Both the position numbers and the translations under genes were made by a program. The notes beneath the pieces are model-generated. The model had not been told where the DNA came from. It saw only the letters and a list, made by a program, of their open reading frames with translations, and did not search any database. Source: Bacillus sp. J37 (lineage in GTDB: Bacteria; Bacillota; Bacilli; Bacillales; Bacillaceae). Taken from it: 59,989 nucleotides of DNA. Within the stretch, counting starts at the first letter, position 1; the number at the start of each line of letters is the position of its first letter. The stretch lies in assembly GCF_000518865.1 (NCBI RefSeq), contig NZ_JAEK01000027.1, positions 1 to 59,989 of the forward strand. The letters are read 5' to 3'. Below, in pieces: positions 9,004 through 17,047 of the stretch.

Positions 9004-9167
9004 AAAATCATCTGCGAAACTACCTCGACATGGCTTGAGAGGACAGAATGAATGTCATTTGAGTAGTCCGTTCTCGGAAACATATCTACTGCGTTTTTGG
9101 GGCTATCGGTAGACGGGAACATATCCATTGCATTACAATGCTCGTTTATCAATTTCCTAAAAACCAA
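8985..9167 (-). pseudogene. Fragment resembling the 3' end of rlmD (tandem DMFP motif)
   Basis: The minus strand reads AMDMFPSTDSPKNAVDMFPR, then TDYSND..., and SSHVEVVSQM. The 23S rRNA methylase RlmD (RumA) typically ends DMFP-x-T-x-HVE-x-V, so this looks like a duplicated, interrupted copy of that C-terminus with no preceding methylase domain. rumA/rlmD 3' ends are known integration sites of some integrative elements. Similar pieces occur at 12.67, 12.83 and weakly 59.48 kb. Confidence 0.45.
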
Positions 9168-9248
9168 GCACTTACGAGCTCATACGTTTCCATCCAATTA
9201 GATAATAATTTTCTTTGATAACTTTATGTCACCTCTTCTAAACCATTC

Positions 9249-10616
9249 CTATATATCAACCCCTATAAGCTGTTTTGCAATTTGGAGAATTTTTTCTTGT
9301 CTATTAGGTGAAAGTTGCTTCATATAATTTTCCAAATATAATCGTACTACCTGTTCCTCTTCCGATAAATCTACTTGAATGTCCGACTCAAAGGGGTGTC
9401 TTTTAATCATTTCTGCAATTTCAACATCTCCGAGAGTATTAAACAGCAAAATAAATTCCTCTTCTTCTAATTGTGCATCAAGTAATATATCTTCAAAATC
9501 ATCAAAAGATTTTACTTTATCCTTTATAAGGGCTAATTTATCAGATGAATATCTGCATCTAATAAGTTCTTCAATTAACTTTCTATAATCTTCATCATCC
9601 ATTTTAATACTGGATTCAAAGTGGATTTTCGGCTCTAAATCCGGATTTTGTGGGGTTATAAATACTTTACTGAGGGTATTTAATTTTAGTGCAATTTCTA
9701 TATTCGTTACAATCTTCGGCAAACTTCTTTCAATATATTCTTGGAGTAAAGGATTTGTAAGATTTAACTCTTCGTATATGTGATTCGTTGCGTAGTTAAT
9801 AGTTAACATCAATGTATGATGATCATATTTTCGTAATTTTTTATATAAGTATTGAATATCTTCTCCCGTAATATTGAACTCCACTATGTTACGGTTTGCA
9901 AGAGAACATCCCAAAGCCGCTGTTAATACTTGTTCAAAAATATTGATCAATAATTCTGGATAACTCTTGTCATATCCATAAAGTAGATGATGGATGTTTT
10001 CTGTTGCAAATTTTTTACAAAATTCATTCTCAAGGTATAAATTCTCAAGGTATTTTTGAATAAATTCTATTCCTGCCAAATCATTAACAGGATTGCAAAG
10101 CTGATAATCAATAGAAGCGGGAGAATCATGGGCCTCATACTCTAAGTTGTATAATTTAAAGAAAATCCCAATCCCATTTTCACTAAGTGTCGAATTATAA
10201 GAATGATTTATTGTATCTAGTTTATTCTTTTGAACCATATTATAGATACGCTTTGCTATTTGAAATCTAGTATTTACTAATTTTCTGCCTCTCTCATACA
10301 GCTCAGAAATCTTTACTGTTTTTAACTCGAATGCAGCATAGTCTGGATCTGGTATAGACTTTAAGTATACCCCTATTGAATAAAGATTAGATTTCATAAT
10401 GCTTTCAGCAGTCTCAACTCTTATAGAACTGCTTTCACCCATATTATATCTCTCACTTTTATATGCTAAGAGACTAATACATTGTAGCTGAATATTTTCT
10501 AAATCAGACTCATTTAAAAGTCCACAGATATAGGCCTCCTGTAAAATAGAATTAAAATAGAATTCTCCACTCAAATTATGACTATTAATGATATGTTGCT
10601 TTTCAATATTCGCCAT
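9249..10616 (-). CDS. DUF6179-type protein
   Basis: A 455-residue soluble, helix-rich protein. The start MANIEKQHII at 10616 is chosen because AGGAGG lies six bases upstream, and it overlaps the end of the preceding gene by 14 bases, implying translational coupling. I associate it with DUF6179, found next to DUF6323 in Bacilli and Clostridia, from memory of the gene pair. No catalytic motif, signal peptide or membrane segment is evident. The acidic, low-complexity stretch near the C-terminus (DDFEDILLDAQLEEEEF) may be a partner-binding surface. Function unknown. Confidence 0.6.
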   Translation of the reverse strand: MANIEKQHIINSHNLSGEFYFNSILQEAYICGLLNESDLENIQLQCISLLAYKSERYNMGESSSIRVETAESIMKSNLYSIGVYLKSIPDPDYAAFELKTVKISELYERGRKLVNTRFQIAKRIYNMVQKNKLDTINHSYNSTLSENGIGIFFKLYNLEYEAHDSPASIDYQLCNPVNDLAGIEFIQKYLENLYLENEFCKKFATENIHHLLYGYDKSYPELLINIFEQVLTAALGCSLANRNIVEFNITGEDIQYLYKKLRKYDHHTLMLTINYATNHIYEELNLTNPLLQEYIERSLPKIVTNIEIALKLNTLSKVFITPQNPDLEPKIHFESSIKMDDEDYRKLIEELIRCRYSSDKLALIKDKVKSFDDFEDILLDAQLEEEEFILLFNTLGDVEIAEMIKRHPFESDIQVDLSEEEQVVRLYLENYMKQLSPNRQEKILQIAKQLIGVDI

Positions 10617-11094
10617 CTTCATCCTCCTCATCATATTCATTATCCTCTGAATAATCAGGTGCATATCCATATCGTACATTACGTGCCATTTTCTCCAGTT
10701 CTCTTCCTGATAACAATGCTAGTGATCCTTGGCATTTGCCATCAAAGGAATTTTTCATAAACTTTATCAGTTCATCATCACTAATTAAATCGAGAGTTTC
10801 ATTTTTATAAAAATAAAAGATTTCAATTAACTCATGAAGTGTATCTACATAATTATGCATAGAAATATAAGGAGAATCACAAAACTCCTTGATTATTTTT
10901 TCAACTACGCCACCACCAAATTCAATACGTCCATTACTTTTTAGTGAAACAGTTCTCGTTTCAACTAGTTCAATGGCATCTTGACAAGATAAAGTTAACC
11001 CAAATCTAAAAGTAAAATCATTACATTTTACAATTTTATCAACTGCTTGTTTTTGTATTAATGATGAAAATACATTCATAATCTCAAATGACAA
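10603..11094 (-). CDS. DUF6323-type protein
   Basis: A 163-residue protein starting at TTG 11094 (SFEIMNVFSSLIQKQ after the start), preceded by GGAGGTGATCC; the longer ATG-like frame start would sit inside this binding site. The body is helical and the C-terminus strongly acidic (DYSEDNEYDEEDEDGEY). The last codons contain the ribosome binding site of the DUF6179-type gene. The two almost certainly act together, perhaps as a complex, with unknown role. A sigma-A promoter lies about 135 bases upstream. Confidence 0.6.
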   Translation of the reverse strand: MSFEIMNVFSSLIQKQAVDKIVKCNDFTFRFGLTLSCQDAIELVETRTVSLKSNGRIEFGGGVVEKIIKEFCDSPYISMHNYVDTLHELIEIFYFYKNETLDLISDDELIKFMKNSFDGKCQGSLALLSGRELEKMARNVRYGYAPDYSEDNEYDEEDEDGEY

Positions 11095-11159
11095 TAGGAT
11101 CACCTCCAAAATAAAAATAAAAATAAAAAAAATAAATATAAATATTTTTCAAATTACTA

Positions 11160-11188
11160 TTGACATTTAGCTAAAAATACGTTATAGT
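11160..11188 (+). promoter_or_regulatory. Plus-strand sigma-A promoter inside the DUF6323 leader
   Basis: TTGACA at 11160-11165, a 17-base spacer, and TATAGT at 11183-11188. It points away from DUF6323, opposite to that gene's own promoter, so it could drive an antisense RNA or a short transcript across the leader. Confidence 0.5.
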
Positions 11189-11229
11189 TAAAATGGTGTA
11201 TTATTTTTAGTAAACGAATCATGAATATG

Positions 11230-11258
11230 ATTATACCATTCACTTTTGATAAAAGCAA
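11230..11258 (-). promoter_or_regulatory. Sigma-A promoter of DUF6323-DUF6179
   Basis: TTGCTT (11253-11258), 17-base spacer, TATAAT (11230-11235). The 5' leader would be about 130 bases long. Confidence 0.6.
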
Positions 11259-11262
11259 TACT

Positions 11263-11298
11263 AAAAAAAGCCACCGTATATTAATATAATCGGTGGCT
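11263..11298 (-). terminator. Strong terminator after the recombinase remnant
   Basis: AGCCACCG pairs perfectly with CGGTGGCT, followed by TTTTTTTAG on the minus strand. Confidence 0.85.
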
Positions 11299-11308
11299 AT
11301 CTTTATAA

Positions 11309-11516
11309 TTATATTTCAACATCAATCACGACTCCAGGCTTAAATCCTATAATTAACTTATCATCAAAGACTGTCACTTTTCAATAATTCGCCTTACTAG
11401 CTCCTTACTAGCTCCGCTTTTACGCGTTACAAACTTCTTCTCGTTATTGTACAAGGTATTTAACTGCGCAAACATATTATTTACAGATTCAGTGTAGGCA
11501 GGAAACTGTTCATAGT
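11309..11516 (-). pseudogene. Remnant C-terminus of a serine recombinase
   Basis: The minus strand reads ELVRRIIEK, then after a one-base loss VTVFDDKLIIGFKPGVVIDVEI and stop. This closely matches the end of the intact recombinase at 17955 ([27 protein letters not shown]). The upstream part of the segment (YYEQFPAYTESVNNMFAQLN) does not resemble the recombinase, so a deletion appears to have fused unrelated DNA to the tail. It shows that an older element of the same class once ended here. Confidence 0.7.
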
Positions 11517-11518
11517 AG

Positions 11519-12505
11519 TTACTCCCACCAATGCTTTATTTCTGCAATGCTAACATCCCATACTTTAGCGTTTCCAGTAACTATAATTTTAACGTCTTCT
11601 ATTTCCCCATCAAAATACGACTTTACCTTCAATATATGTTTATCTTCATCTTTATCACTAAATTGAACCCACTCTTGTCCATTGATCATAATCTTAACCG
11701 AGCCTTCATATACTTCATTGTCTGGAATACCACAATTAGCATAGAACCATAGACTTTTCTTTTCTAAATTAAATAAGTACTCTTTATCCATTCCATCCTC
11801 GCTGCTAAACAAATTAAATTTGGGCTGTACCTTTTCCCCTAGCACAGTAAAGGTTGGAAGTTTTTTAGTTATTGCTGAGCTTGTATTTATTTCGTTTAAT
11901 GCTTGAATAGGTCCTACTTTTTTATTCACATTCACACCATAATCAATTGTTTCAGAAACAACCATAACTCCCACGATTAACATAAGCATAGTTGCTGCTG
12001 ATGCAACAAGTTTCTTAAAGTTAAGCTTAGAATAAAATCCTACTCTATATCCCACAAATCCTATCATTGCGCCTAATGTATTAGATATTACGTCCATAAT
12101 ATCAAATGTACCCAAGAAAGTTAAAGATTGCAACACTTCTAAAAATAAAATCACTGATATAAATAATGCTATAAACTTTCTAAAACGCACTGGATACATC
12201 AATGGAATTACTATTCCAAAAGGGATAAAGGCAGCAATGTTTCCAAAATCGTATAACCATGACATAGTTAGTTCTGGAAACCTTAGTGGGATTCCTTCTG
12301 GGACAATCATAAATGTATACTGATTATAATCGCTTCTTTGATCTATTCTATTAAACCCCAAGAACATGAAATACAATACTAAAATTGTATATACAACGGT
12401 TCCTATAAGAATATATATACGTAATTTATCCTTCATAACCTCGGAACTATTCGCTAACACTTCATTGCCCTTTAGGATTTCTTCTTGTTCGTTTTTCACA
12501 ATCAA
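11519..12505 (-). CDS. VanZ-family membrane protein with extracytoplasmic domain
   Basis: A 328-residue protein. Residues about 30-195 form the VanZ module: five hydrophobic segments (about 29-49, 85-103, 108-127, 136-153 and 166-185) with the family motifs NIAAFIPFGIVIP and the FDIMDVISNTLGAMIG helix. The remainder (200-328) is a beta-rich extracytoplasmic domain. VanZ proteins are associated with low-level teicoplanin tolerance in enterococci and widely occur without known role. Start is TTG 12505 or GTG 12499; both follow AAAGGAG. It is separated by 350 bases from the VanRS-carboxypeptidase operon and probably has its own promoter. Confidence 0.75.
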   Translation of the reverse strand: MIVKNEQEEILKGNEVLANSSEVMKDKLRIYILIGTVVYTILVLYFMFLGFNRIDQRSDYNQYTFMIVPEGIPLRFPELTMSWLYDFGNIAAFIPFGIVIPLMYPVRFRKFIALFISVILFLEVLQSLTFLGTFDIMDVISNTLGAMIGFVGYRVGFYSKLNFKKLVASAATMLMLIVGVMVVSETIDYGVNVNKKVGPIQALNEINTSSAITKKLPTFTVLGEKVQPKFNLFSSEDGMDKEYLFNLEKKSLWFYANCGIPDNEVYEGSVKIMINGQEWVQFSDKDEDKHILKVKSYFDGEIEDVKIIVTGNAKVWDVSIAEIKHWWE

Positions 12506-12582
12506 AATCTCCTTTCAAATAATATCACAGACTTTATCTCTTTTATTAGAGTATGACCCCCGGGGATGTGTATTCCACCTAT

Positions 12583-12782
12583 CTTGTCAACTCAACCTCT
12601 TGTCATCAAATAAATCTCATCAACCTACCCGTTATCTAATCTATCCACTCAACCCTACCACTTTTATGGCGATTGATATGCTTCCACGAACTAAAAAGTA
12701 AGAATTTCCTAACATTGGTAACTCCGTTTTAATACCCGCATTTTACTCAATGTCGGTAAATCTTTTATATATGGGTATTTTT
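12583..12782. repeat. Dispersed repeat, copy 1 (partner at 59425-59590)
   Basis: GTTATCTAATCTATC-x-ACTCAACCCTA-x-CACTTT occurs here and at 59.44 kb in the same orientation, followed in both by TTGATAT-xx-TTCC and a large hairpin (here AATTTCCTAACATT with AATGTCGGTAAATCTT). The plus strand reads AIDMLPRTKK-stop, again like an rlmD end. The two copies lie 46.8 kb apart around the prophage and the Van-type operon. Confidence 0.6.
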
Positions 12783-12805
12783 AAATTTCTATTTCTCCTC
12801 CCTAC

Positions 12806-12842
12806 CGTGTTTTTGGCACTATCGGTAGGTGGAAACATATCA
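12806..12842 (-). repeat. DMFP-type fragment
   Basis: Minus strand reads DMFPPTDSAKNTVGR, closely matching DMFPSTDSPKNAV at 9.1 kb. No gene around it. Confidence 0.45.
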
Positions 12843-12861
12843 AAATCTTATGAAAAACTTA

Positions 12862-13836
12862 TTATTTCCCAATTCTATTGTATACAGCTAATGCATCGGT
12901 AATATTATATTGTTCAGAATAGATATCTCCTTTTGCACCAGCTGTAATCAATATATATTCTTGGTGACCCACTTTTGCAAGACTCGCAAGACACAGACCA
13001 GCTTCATCGGTATATCCAGTTTTCCCTCCTAAAATTTCTCCATCAATAATGTTTTGATTGTTGAGTTTTTCAAACATGGTATTGTTAAAGGTTATCCCTC
13101 CAGGGTGCTTATTCGTGGGTTGTGTGGAATGACGAGACGAAGTAAAAATTTCCCTGAAAGTATCATTTTGCAAAGCATAGCTTAGAAGAACAGCCAGATC
13201 TTTCACTGTTGTGTAGTGGTTTTCATTGTGAAGTCCGGTGGTATTTTCAAAATGAGTGTTGTCCATCCCTAGATCTGCCGCCTTTTGATTCATCATAGCT
13301 ACAAAGTCCTGCTCCGAACCAGCAATCTGATCCGCAAGCCCAATACAAGCTTCTGCACCACTTGGAAGCATCACCCCGTATAAAAGGTCAATAGCCCTTA
13401 CCTTCTCACCTGGCTGGAAACCGGCCATAGAAGCATTAGCACTGTAAAGACCATTAAAGGTATAGTGGGTAAGTTGTATTTCTTTCTGCAAATTTGTCAA
13501 ATTTTCTATAGCAACAATAGCTGTCATCATTTTAGTCAATGAAGCAGGATAGATCTTTTCCTCGCTATTTTTTTGCATCAGAGTGGTTTGATCTTTTAAA
13601 CGGATCAGAATCGCATTAGTACTGTTCAGTTTATCGGGAGATATAGAAATAGAGGAATCGGGTTCTATCTCTGACGAGGGAATAGGCGTTGTTTTATCGA
13701 CATATTCTTTCTCAAACTCATGTTGGTTTCCCGGAGTAATGATGAATTTGAAAACAAAAGCAAAAACAACAACTATCAATAAAAATATTACAAATTCGCG
13801 TATTCCTGACTTTTTCTTTTTTATTTTTCGTACCAT
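12862..13836 (-). CDS. Serine-type D-Ala-D-Ala carboxypeptidase (peptidase S11), VanY-D-like
   Basis: A 324-residue protein with an N-terminal basic patch and one membrane anchor (about 13-33), then an extracytoplasmic S11 penicillin-binding-protein fold. Catalytic SLTK is at 99-102 and the KTG triad at 267-269. The second triad motif, SxN in classical enzymes, reads SGA (154-156) here within MLPSGAEAC, a variant I associate with VanY-D-like enzymes. It would remove the terminal D-Ala of peptidoglycan precursors. It is the last gene of the DUF1413-vanR-vanS operon, with AAGGAGG before the ATG, so expression likely follows the two-component system. Confidence 0.8.
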   Translation of the reverse strand: MVRKIKKKKSGIREFVIFLLIVVVFAFVFKFIITPGNQHEFEKEYVDKTTPIPSSEIEPDSSISISPDKLNSTNAILIRLKDQTTLMQKNSEEKIYPASLTKMMTAIVAIENLTNLQKEIQLTHYTFNGLYSANASMAGFQPGEKVRAIDLLYGVMLPSGAEACIGLADQIAGSEQDFVAMMNQKAADLGMDNTHFENTTGLHNENHYTTVKDLAVLLSYALQNDTFREIFTSSRHSTQPTNKHPGGITFNNTMFEKLNNQNIIDGEILGGKTGYTDEAGLCLASLAKVGHQEYILITAGAKGDIYSEQYNITDALAVYNRIGK

Positions 13837-13927
13837 AATAAATACCTCCTTATTCTGCTTGAAATTATTTAACCACAGAACAAGAAGCTATGTTGGAATT
13901 CAATCTTATGAACTTCTTAAGATTTTC

Positions 13928-15061
13928 TTAAGACGGAAGCTTTACTGTAAATGTAGTATTTTCCGGGTTGCTTTCTACAGAAATCGTTCCATTGTGAGCT
14001 GTGACAATTTCTTGTGCAATTGCCAAACCTAGCCCTGCTCCACCGGTGTTTGTGGAACGTGCAGAATCTAATCGGTAAAATTTTTCAAAAATAGTATCAA
14101 GCTTTGCCTGTGGGATTGGATTTCCCTGATTCATAAAAGTTATAACAATATTTTTATCCTGCTGCCCTGCAGAAATGTCAATGACACTATTTTCATCGCT
14201 ATAGGCTATGGCATTTTTCAGAATATTATTGAACACACGGGCTAATTTGTCTGCATCTCCCCACAGAGTGAGTCCGTCAGGTACATTGACAGATATCTGC
14301 TTTCCCTGTGGAGTCAGCATTGGATAGAATTCATCTGCCATCTGCTGGAGCATGAACAGTAAATTTATTTTTTCTTTATTCAAAACAATAGTTTGAAGAT
14401 TGAATCTTGTGATCTCAAAAAACTCATTGATAAGCTGTTCTAATCGATAAGCTTTTTCCAAAGTAATACCGACATATTTTGCCTTCTGTTCAGGTGGCAT
14501 ATCAGGAGCCTCATCCAGTAGATTTAAGTATCCTATAACGGAGGTCAGAGGTGTCTTTATATCATGAGCCAAGTAAACGACCAAATCATTTTTGCGCTGT
14601 TCGGCATCAAGTGCAGCTTTTTTTTGTTTTTCCAAGTTGTTTTTTATCTGATTAAGCTTAATTTCCATAAAATCCAATTCCGGTGATAATGTAATTTCAT
14701 TATCGGATTCCTCAACAAGTTTATCCATTCCGTTACTTACTTCATCGAAATATTTAGTAAACCAAGAAATTGAAAATCTAAGCAAAATAACTAAGAATAT
14801 GATAATCACAATAAGTGTAATAATATCTTTATTATAAAGAAATGTATACCGATAAATTATTACAGCATCGCTTTCACTCAAATAAAACTTATTCTTTAAA
14901 AATTCTACAATACTCTCTCCAATATTGAAATTGTCTTGAATTACATCACGCAAAAAAATAACAGTTGCGATCGTGGCAAAAACAATAAGGAGCACTCTAA
15001 TAAATACTTTTCTTTTTAATTTTGTATAATCATTGTTTCTCTTATCTCTGTCACTTTTCAA
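13928..15061 (-). CDS. VanS-type sensor histidine kinase
   Basis: Two membrane segments (about 19-38 and 79-99 in the trimmed protein) flank a short 40-residue extracytoplasmic loop, followed by a linker and a HisKA domain with LAHDIKTPLTSVIGYL (phospho-acceptor His) and an ATPase domain with N box NILKNAIAYSDENS, and GGAGLGLAIA. Short sensors of this type are typical of VanS. Start TTG at 15061 is favoured because it overlaps the end of vanR and follows GGGGGG; an in-frame ATG at 15118 would lie deep inside vanR. It should autophosphorylate and control the response regulator. Confidence 0.8.
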   Translation of the reverse strand: MKSDRDKRNNDYTKLKRKVFIRVLLIVFATIATVIFLRDVIQDNFNIGESIVEFLKNKFYLSESDAVIIYRYTFLYNKDIITLIVIIIFLVILLRFSISWFTKYFDEVSNGMDKLVEESDNEITLSPELDFMEIKLNQIKNNLEKQKKAALDAEQRKNDLVVYLAHDIKTPLTSVIGYLNLLDEAPDMPPEQKAKYVGITLEKAYRLEQLINEFFEITRFNLQTIVLNKEKINLLFMLQQMADEFYPMLTPQGKQISVNVPDGLTLWGDADKLARVFNNILKNAIAYSDENSVIDISAGQQDKNIVITFMNQGNPIPQAKLDTIFEKFYRLDSARSTNTGGAGLGLAIAQEIVTAHNGTISVESNPENTTFTVKLPS

Positions 15062-15749
15062 TTTTATAACCAACCCCCCATACCGTTTTGATATATTTAG
15101 GATTTTCCGCACTATCACCCATTTTTTCTCTTAAATGTCGAATATGAACCATTACCGTATTATTGCTGTTACTAAAATACTTGTCTCCCCATACCTCGCG
15201 GAACAATTCTTCAGAACTTACCACTCGTCCTCGATTGGAACAAAGAACCCAAAGAATAGAAAACTCCGTAGGTGTAAGCGATAACTTTTTCTCATTCAGC
15301 GTACATTCACGAGCATCCATGTCTAACACCAAGCCGGAAAAGGCAATCAAGCGTTCTTCCTGTTTTTGCTCTGGCGAATTATATTTGGTAAATCTTCGGA
15401 GCTGCGCCTTTACACGAGCAACTAATTCCAAAGGACGGAATGGTTTAGTGATATAGTCATCGGCACCTAATGTCAGCCCGGTAATCTTATCGATTTCTTC
15501 TTCTTTAGCTGTCAGTAAAATAATCGGAAAATTATGTTTTTCCCTAATCTTCCGACAGATAGTAAAGCCATCAATATCTGGCAGCATAACATCAAGTATC
15601 GCAAGGTCCAACTGCTTCGACTCAACACATCGGAACGCATCTTGACCGTTATAAAATTTGTATACTGTAAAACCTTCATTTTTTAGATAAACTTCAATTA
15701 GATCTGCTATAGCTTGTTCATCGTCAACAACTAAAATATTGATACTCAT
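15051..15749 (-). CDS. VanR-type response regulator
   Basis: A 232-residue OmpR/PhoB-type regulator. Receiver domain (1-120) has the acidic pair DD at 9-10, phospho-acceptor D53 in LAILDVMLPD, and K102 in YITKPFRP. The winged-helix effector (about 135-232) ends EVWGDKYFSNSNNTVMVHIR then HLREKMGD and GYKIEK. VanR proteins activate cell-wall precursor remodelling genes. No vanH, ligase or vanX follows; the only effector gene is the carboxypeptidase. Confidence 0.85.
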   Translation of the reverse strand: MSINILVVDDEQAIADLIEVYLKNEGFTVYKFYNGQDAFRCVESKQLDLAILDVMLPDIDGFTICRKIREKHNFPIILLTAKEEEIDKITGLTLGADDYITKPFRPLELVARVKAQLRRFTKYNSPEQKQEERLIAFSGLVLDMDARECTLNEKKLSLTPTEFSILWVLCSNRGRVVSSEELFREVWGDKYFSNSNNTVMVHIRHLREKMGDSAENPKYIKTVWGVGYKIEK

Positions 15750-15767
15750 AAATTTTATCCCTTCTTC

Positions 15768-16010
15768 CTACTTGCCAATTGTCTTTTTATACCTCTGCTG
15801 GTTAGATGAGGTCTTTTCAATTGCCTTTATATTACCTTCTATTTTATTTACGTAGTTTAAAAATAAAGTCCCAAGCAGAAGTCGATCCTTTCTGGGTATT
15901 CTATTCCATACATAACCCTTGAACAGGTCCTTAACAAGAAAGACTTCACCTGCATTCAAGTTTTCAGTTTCCTTAATAGCTTCTTCTAGTAGCTCATTAA
16001 CATCGCTCAT
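15768..16010 (-). CDS. DUF1413 domain protein
   Basis: An 80-residue protein with the DUF1413 core GEVFLVKDLFKGYVWNRIPR followed by LLLGTLFLNYV. It is the first gene of the operon with vanR (18-base gap). A related DUF1413 domain, fused to a ribbon-helix-helix, is encoded at 35169. The function is unknown; the domain is common in phages and mobile elements, so here it may be an autoregulator or an adaptor from element DNA. Confidence 0.65.
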   Translation of the reverse strand: MSDVNELLEEAIKETENLNAGEVFLVKDLFKGYVWNRIPRKDRLLLGTLFLNYVNKIEGNIKAIEKTSSNQQRYKKTIGK

Positions 16011-16057
16011 GTTGTCATCTCCTTATCAATAACAATATCAACAACATTGTTAATAAG

Positions 16058-16086
16058 ATTATATACACACTACTAACTTTTTTCAA
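16058..16086 (-). promoter_or_regulatory. Sigma-A promoter of the DUF1413-vanRS-carboxypeptidase operon
   Basis: TTGAAA (16081-16086), 17-base spacer, TATAAT (16058-16063). Between the -10 box and the gene lie repeated TTGATA and TTGTT elements (about 16023-16050) that could bind a regulator. Confidence 0.7.
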
Positions 16087-16095
16087 TTACAAAAT

Positions 16096-16136
16096 AAAAA
16101 CCGCCAACCAAAAGAATTTATATCCTGATTAACGGT
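16096..16136 (-). terminator. Terminator after the DUF2268 gene
   Basis: ACCGTTAATCAGGA pairs with TTCTTTTGGTTGGCGGT using several G-U pairs, followed by TTTTT. The 38-base unit is nearly the same as the terminator at 17902-17941. Confidence 0.75.
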
Positions 16137-16150
16137 CACAAATGAGTTAT

Positions 16151-17047
16151 TTATTTTGTAAATAGTTCGCAATTGTATAATATTTCCTTTGTATCAAGTA
16201 AGGTAGCTTCTTCTATTCCTACATTATTGACTTTCATAAAGGATTGTACCGCTTGGTAACCCACTGCATAACCAGCAAATGGTGATAAGCCAACAGGTTG
16301 ATAGCCCTGTTCTTTTGCAATAGTGTCACCAAACATATAACTACTAACCTCAGCAAATCCTTTAACATCTAGTGACTCCTTTATTATCTCTGTTGAATAT
16401 TCCAAGTCCTCTTTGTCAAAAGAAGTAACCCAAGGTCCTAAAAATTCATCACCATACAGTTCTCTTGCAAAAGACTCTGCCAACCCCTCTATAATTAAGT
16501 AATCACCAACAGTAACGTTCCCATGATCCCAATCAAAATATGAAAAACGGATATTATGATGAAATTCATGTGCAATTACAGCAGGTATCTTCGGAATATT
16601 ATAGGAATTAGGATAAATAGATACTTGAATAAAACCTGGGATTCCACCGAACCCACAATATCCCTTTTGCAATTCGAGCTTTTTTGGATCAGCTATATAC
16701 ATTCCAAATTTTAACTCATCGGCATTTATTTTCAGATTATTTTTTTGAATAAAATTAACACAGGTCTTCAAAGTGTCATAGGCAGTTTGAAGAGCTTGAA
16801 TTTCTTTTAGCTTCTCTAACGCAATCTTTCCAGTTTCGGTATTTGATATATCAAGGTAACCAAGCATTTTTGTAGCCATTATTACGTCGTATCCATTAGG
16901 TTGATTTGCCTTTAATGGAACGTTAATGATATTCCACATTTTTTCAAAGGGCTTCATCATTGAATATCGATAGAAGTCTTCTTTCTCTTCTTCCATACTA
17001 AATAATTTTTCATATTGTTTGATTGTATCTTCAATTATTATTTGCAT
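16151..17047 (-). CDS. DUF2268-type putative zinc protease
   Basis: A 298-residue soluble protein with the gluzincin motif HEFHH within VIAHEFHHNIRF and a downstream GLAESFARELYG that should supply the third zinc ligand (Glu), as in DUF2268 proteins. Start ATG 17047 is chosen for AAGGTGG five bases upstream; it overlaps the MerR gene end by 17 bases, indicating coupling. Family members are predicted, not proven, proteases. The pairing with a TipA-type regulator suggests a ligand-inducible operon. Confidence 0.75.
   Translation of the reverse strand: MQIIIEDTIKQYEKLFSMEEEKEDFYRYSMMKPFEKMWNIINVPLKANQPNGYDVIMATKMLGYLDISNTETGKIALEKLKEIQALQTAYDTLKTCVNFIQKNNLKINADELKFGMYIADPKKLELQKGYCGFGGIPGFIQVSIYPNSYNIPKIPAVIAHEFHHNIRFSYFDWDHGNVTVGDYLIIEGLAESFARELYGDEFLGPWVTSFDKEDLEYSTEIIKESLDVKGFAEVSSYMFGDTIAKEQGYQPVGLSPFAGYAVGYQAVQSFMKVNNVGIEEATLLDTKEILYNCELFTK

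Noticed and set aside
8806-9051. 81-codon plus-strand frame
   Set aside because: Runs through a terminator hairpin and over the rlmD-like fragment; only a short internal stretch looks protein-like, so I list that as a remnant.
11221-11292. 23-codon plus-strand frame MNMIIPFTFDKSNTKK behind the plus-strand promoter
   Set aside because: No ribosome binding site; it reads into the terminator stem. Kept only as a comment to the promoter.
12366-12701. 111-codon plus-strand frame antisense to the VanZ gene
   Set aside because: No ribosome binding site; low-complexity content. Only its DMLPRTKK end is of interest and is noted as part of a repeat.
16000-17000. Possible riboswitch before the DUF1413-VanRS operon
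   Set aside because: Only short direct repeats between promoter and gene; no room for a known aptamer.
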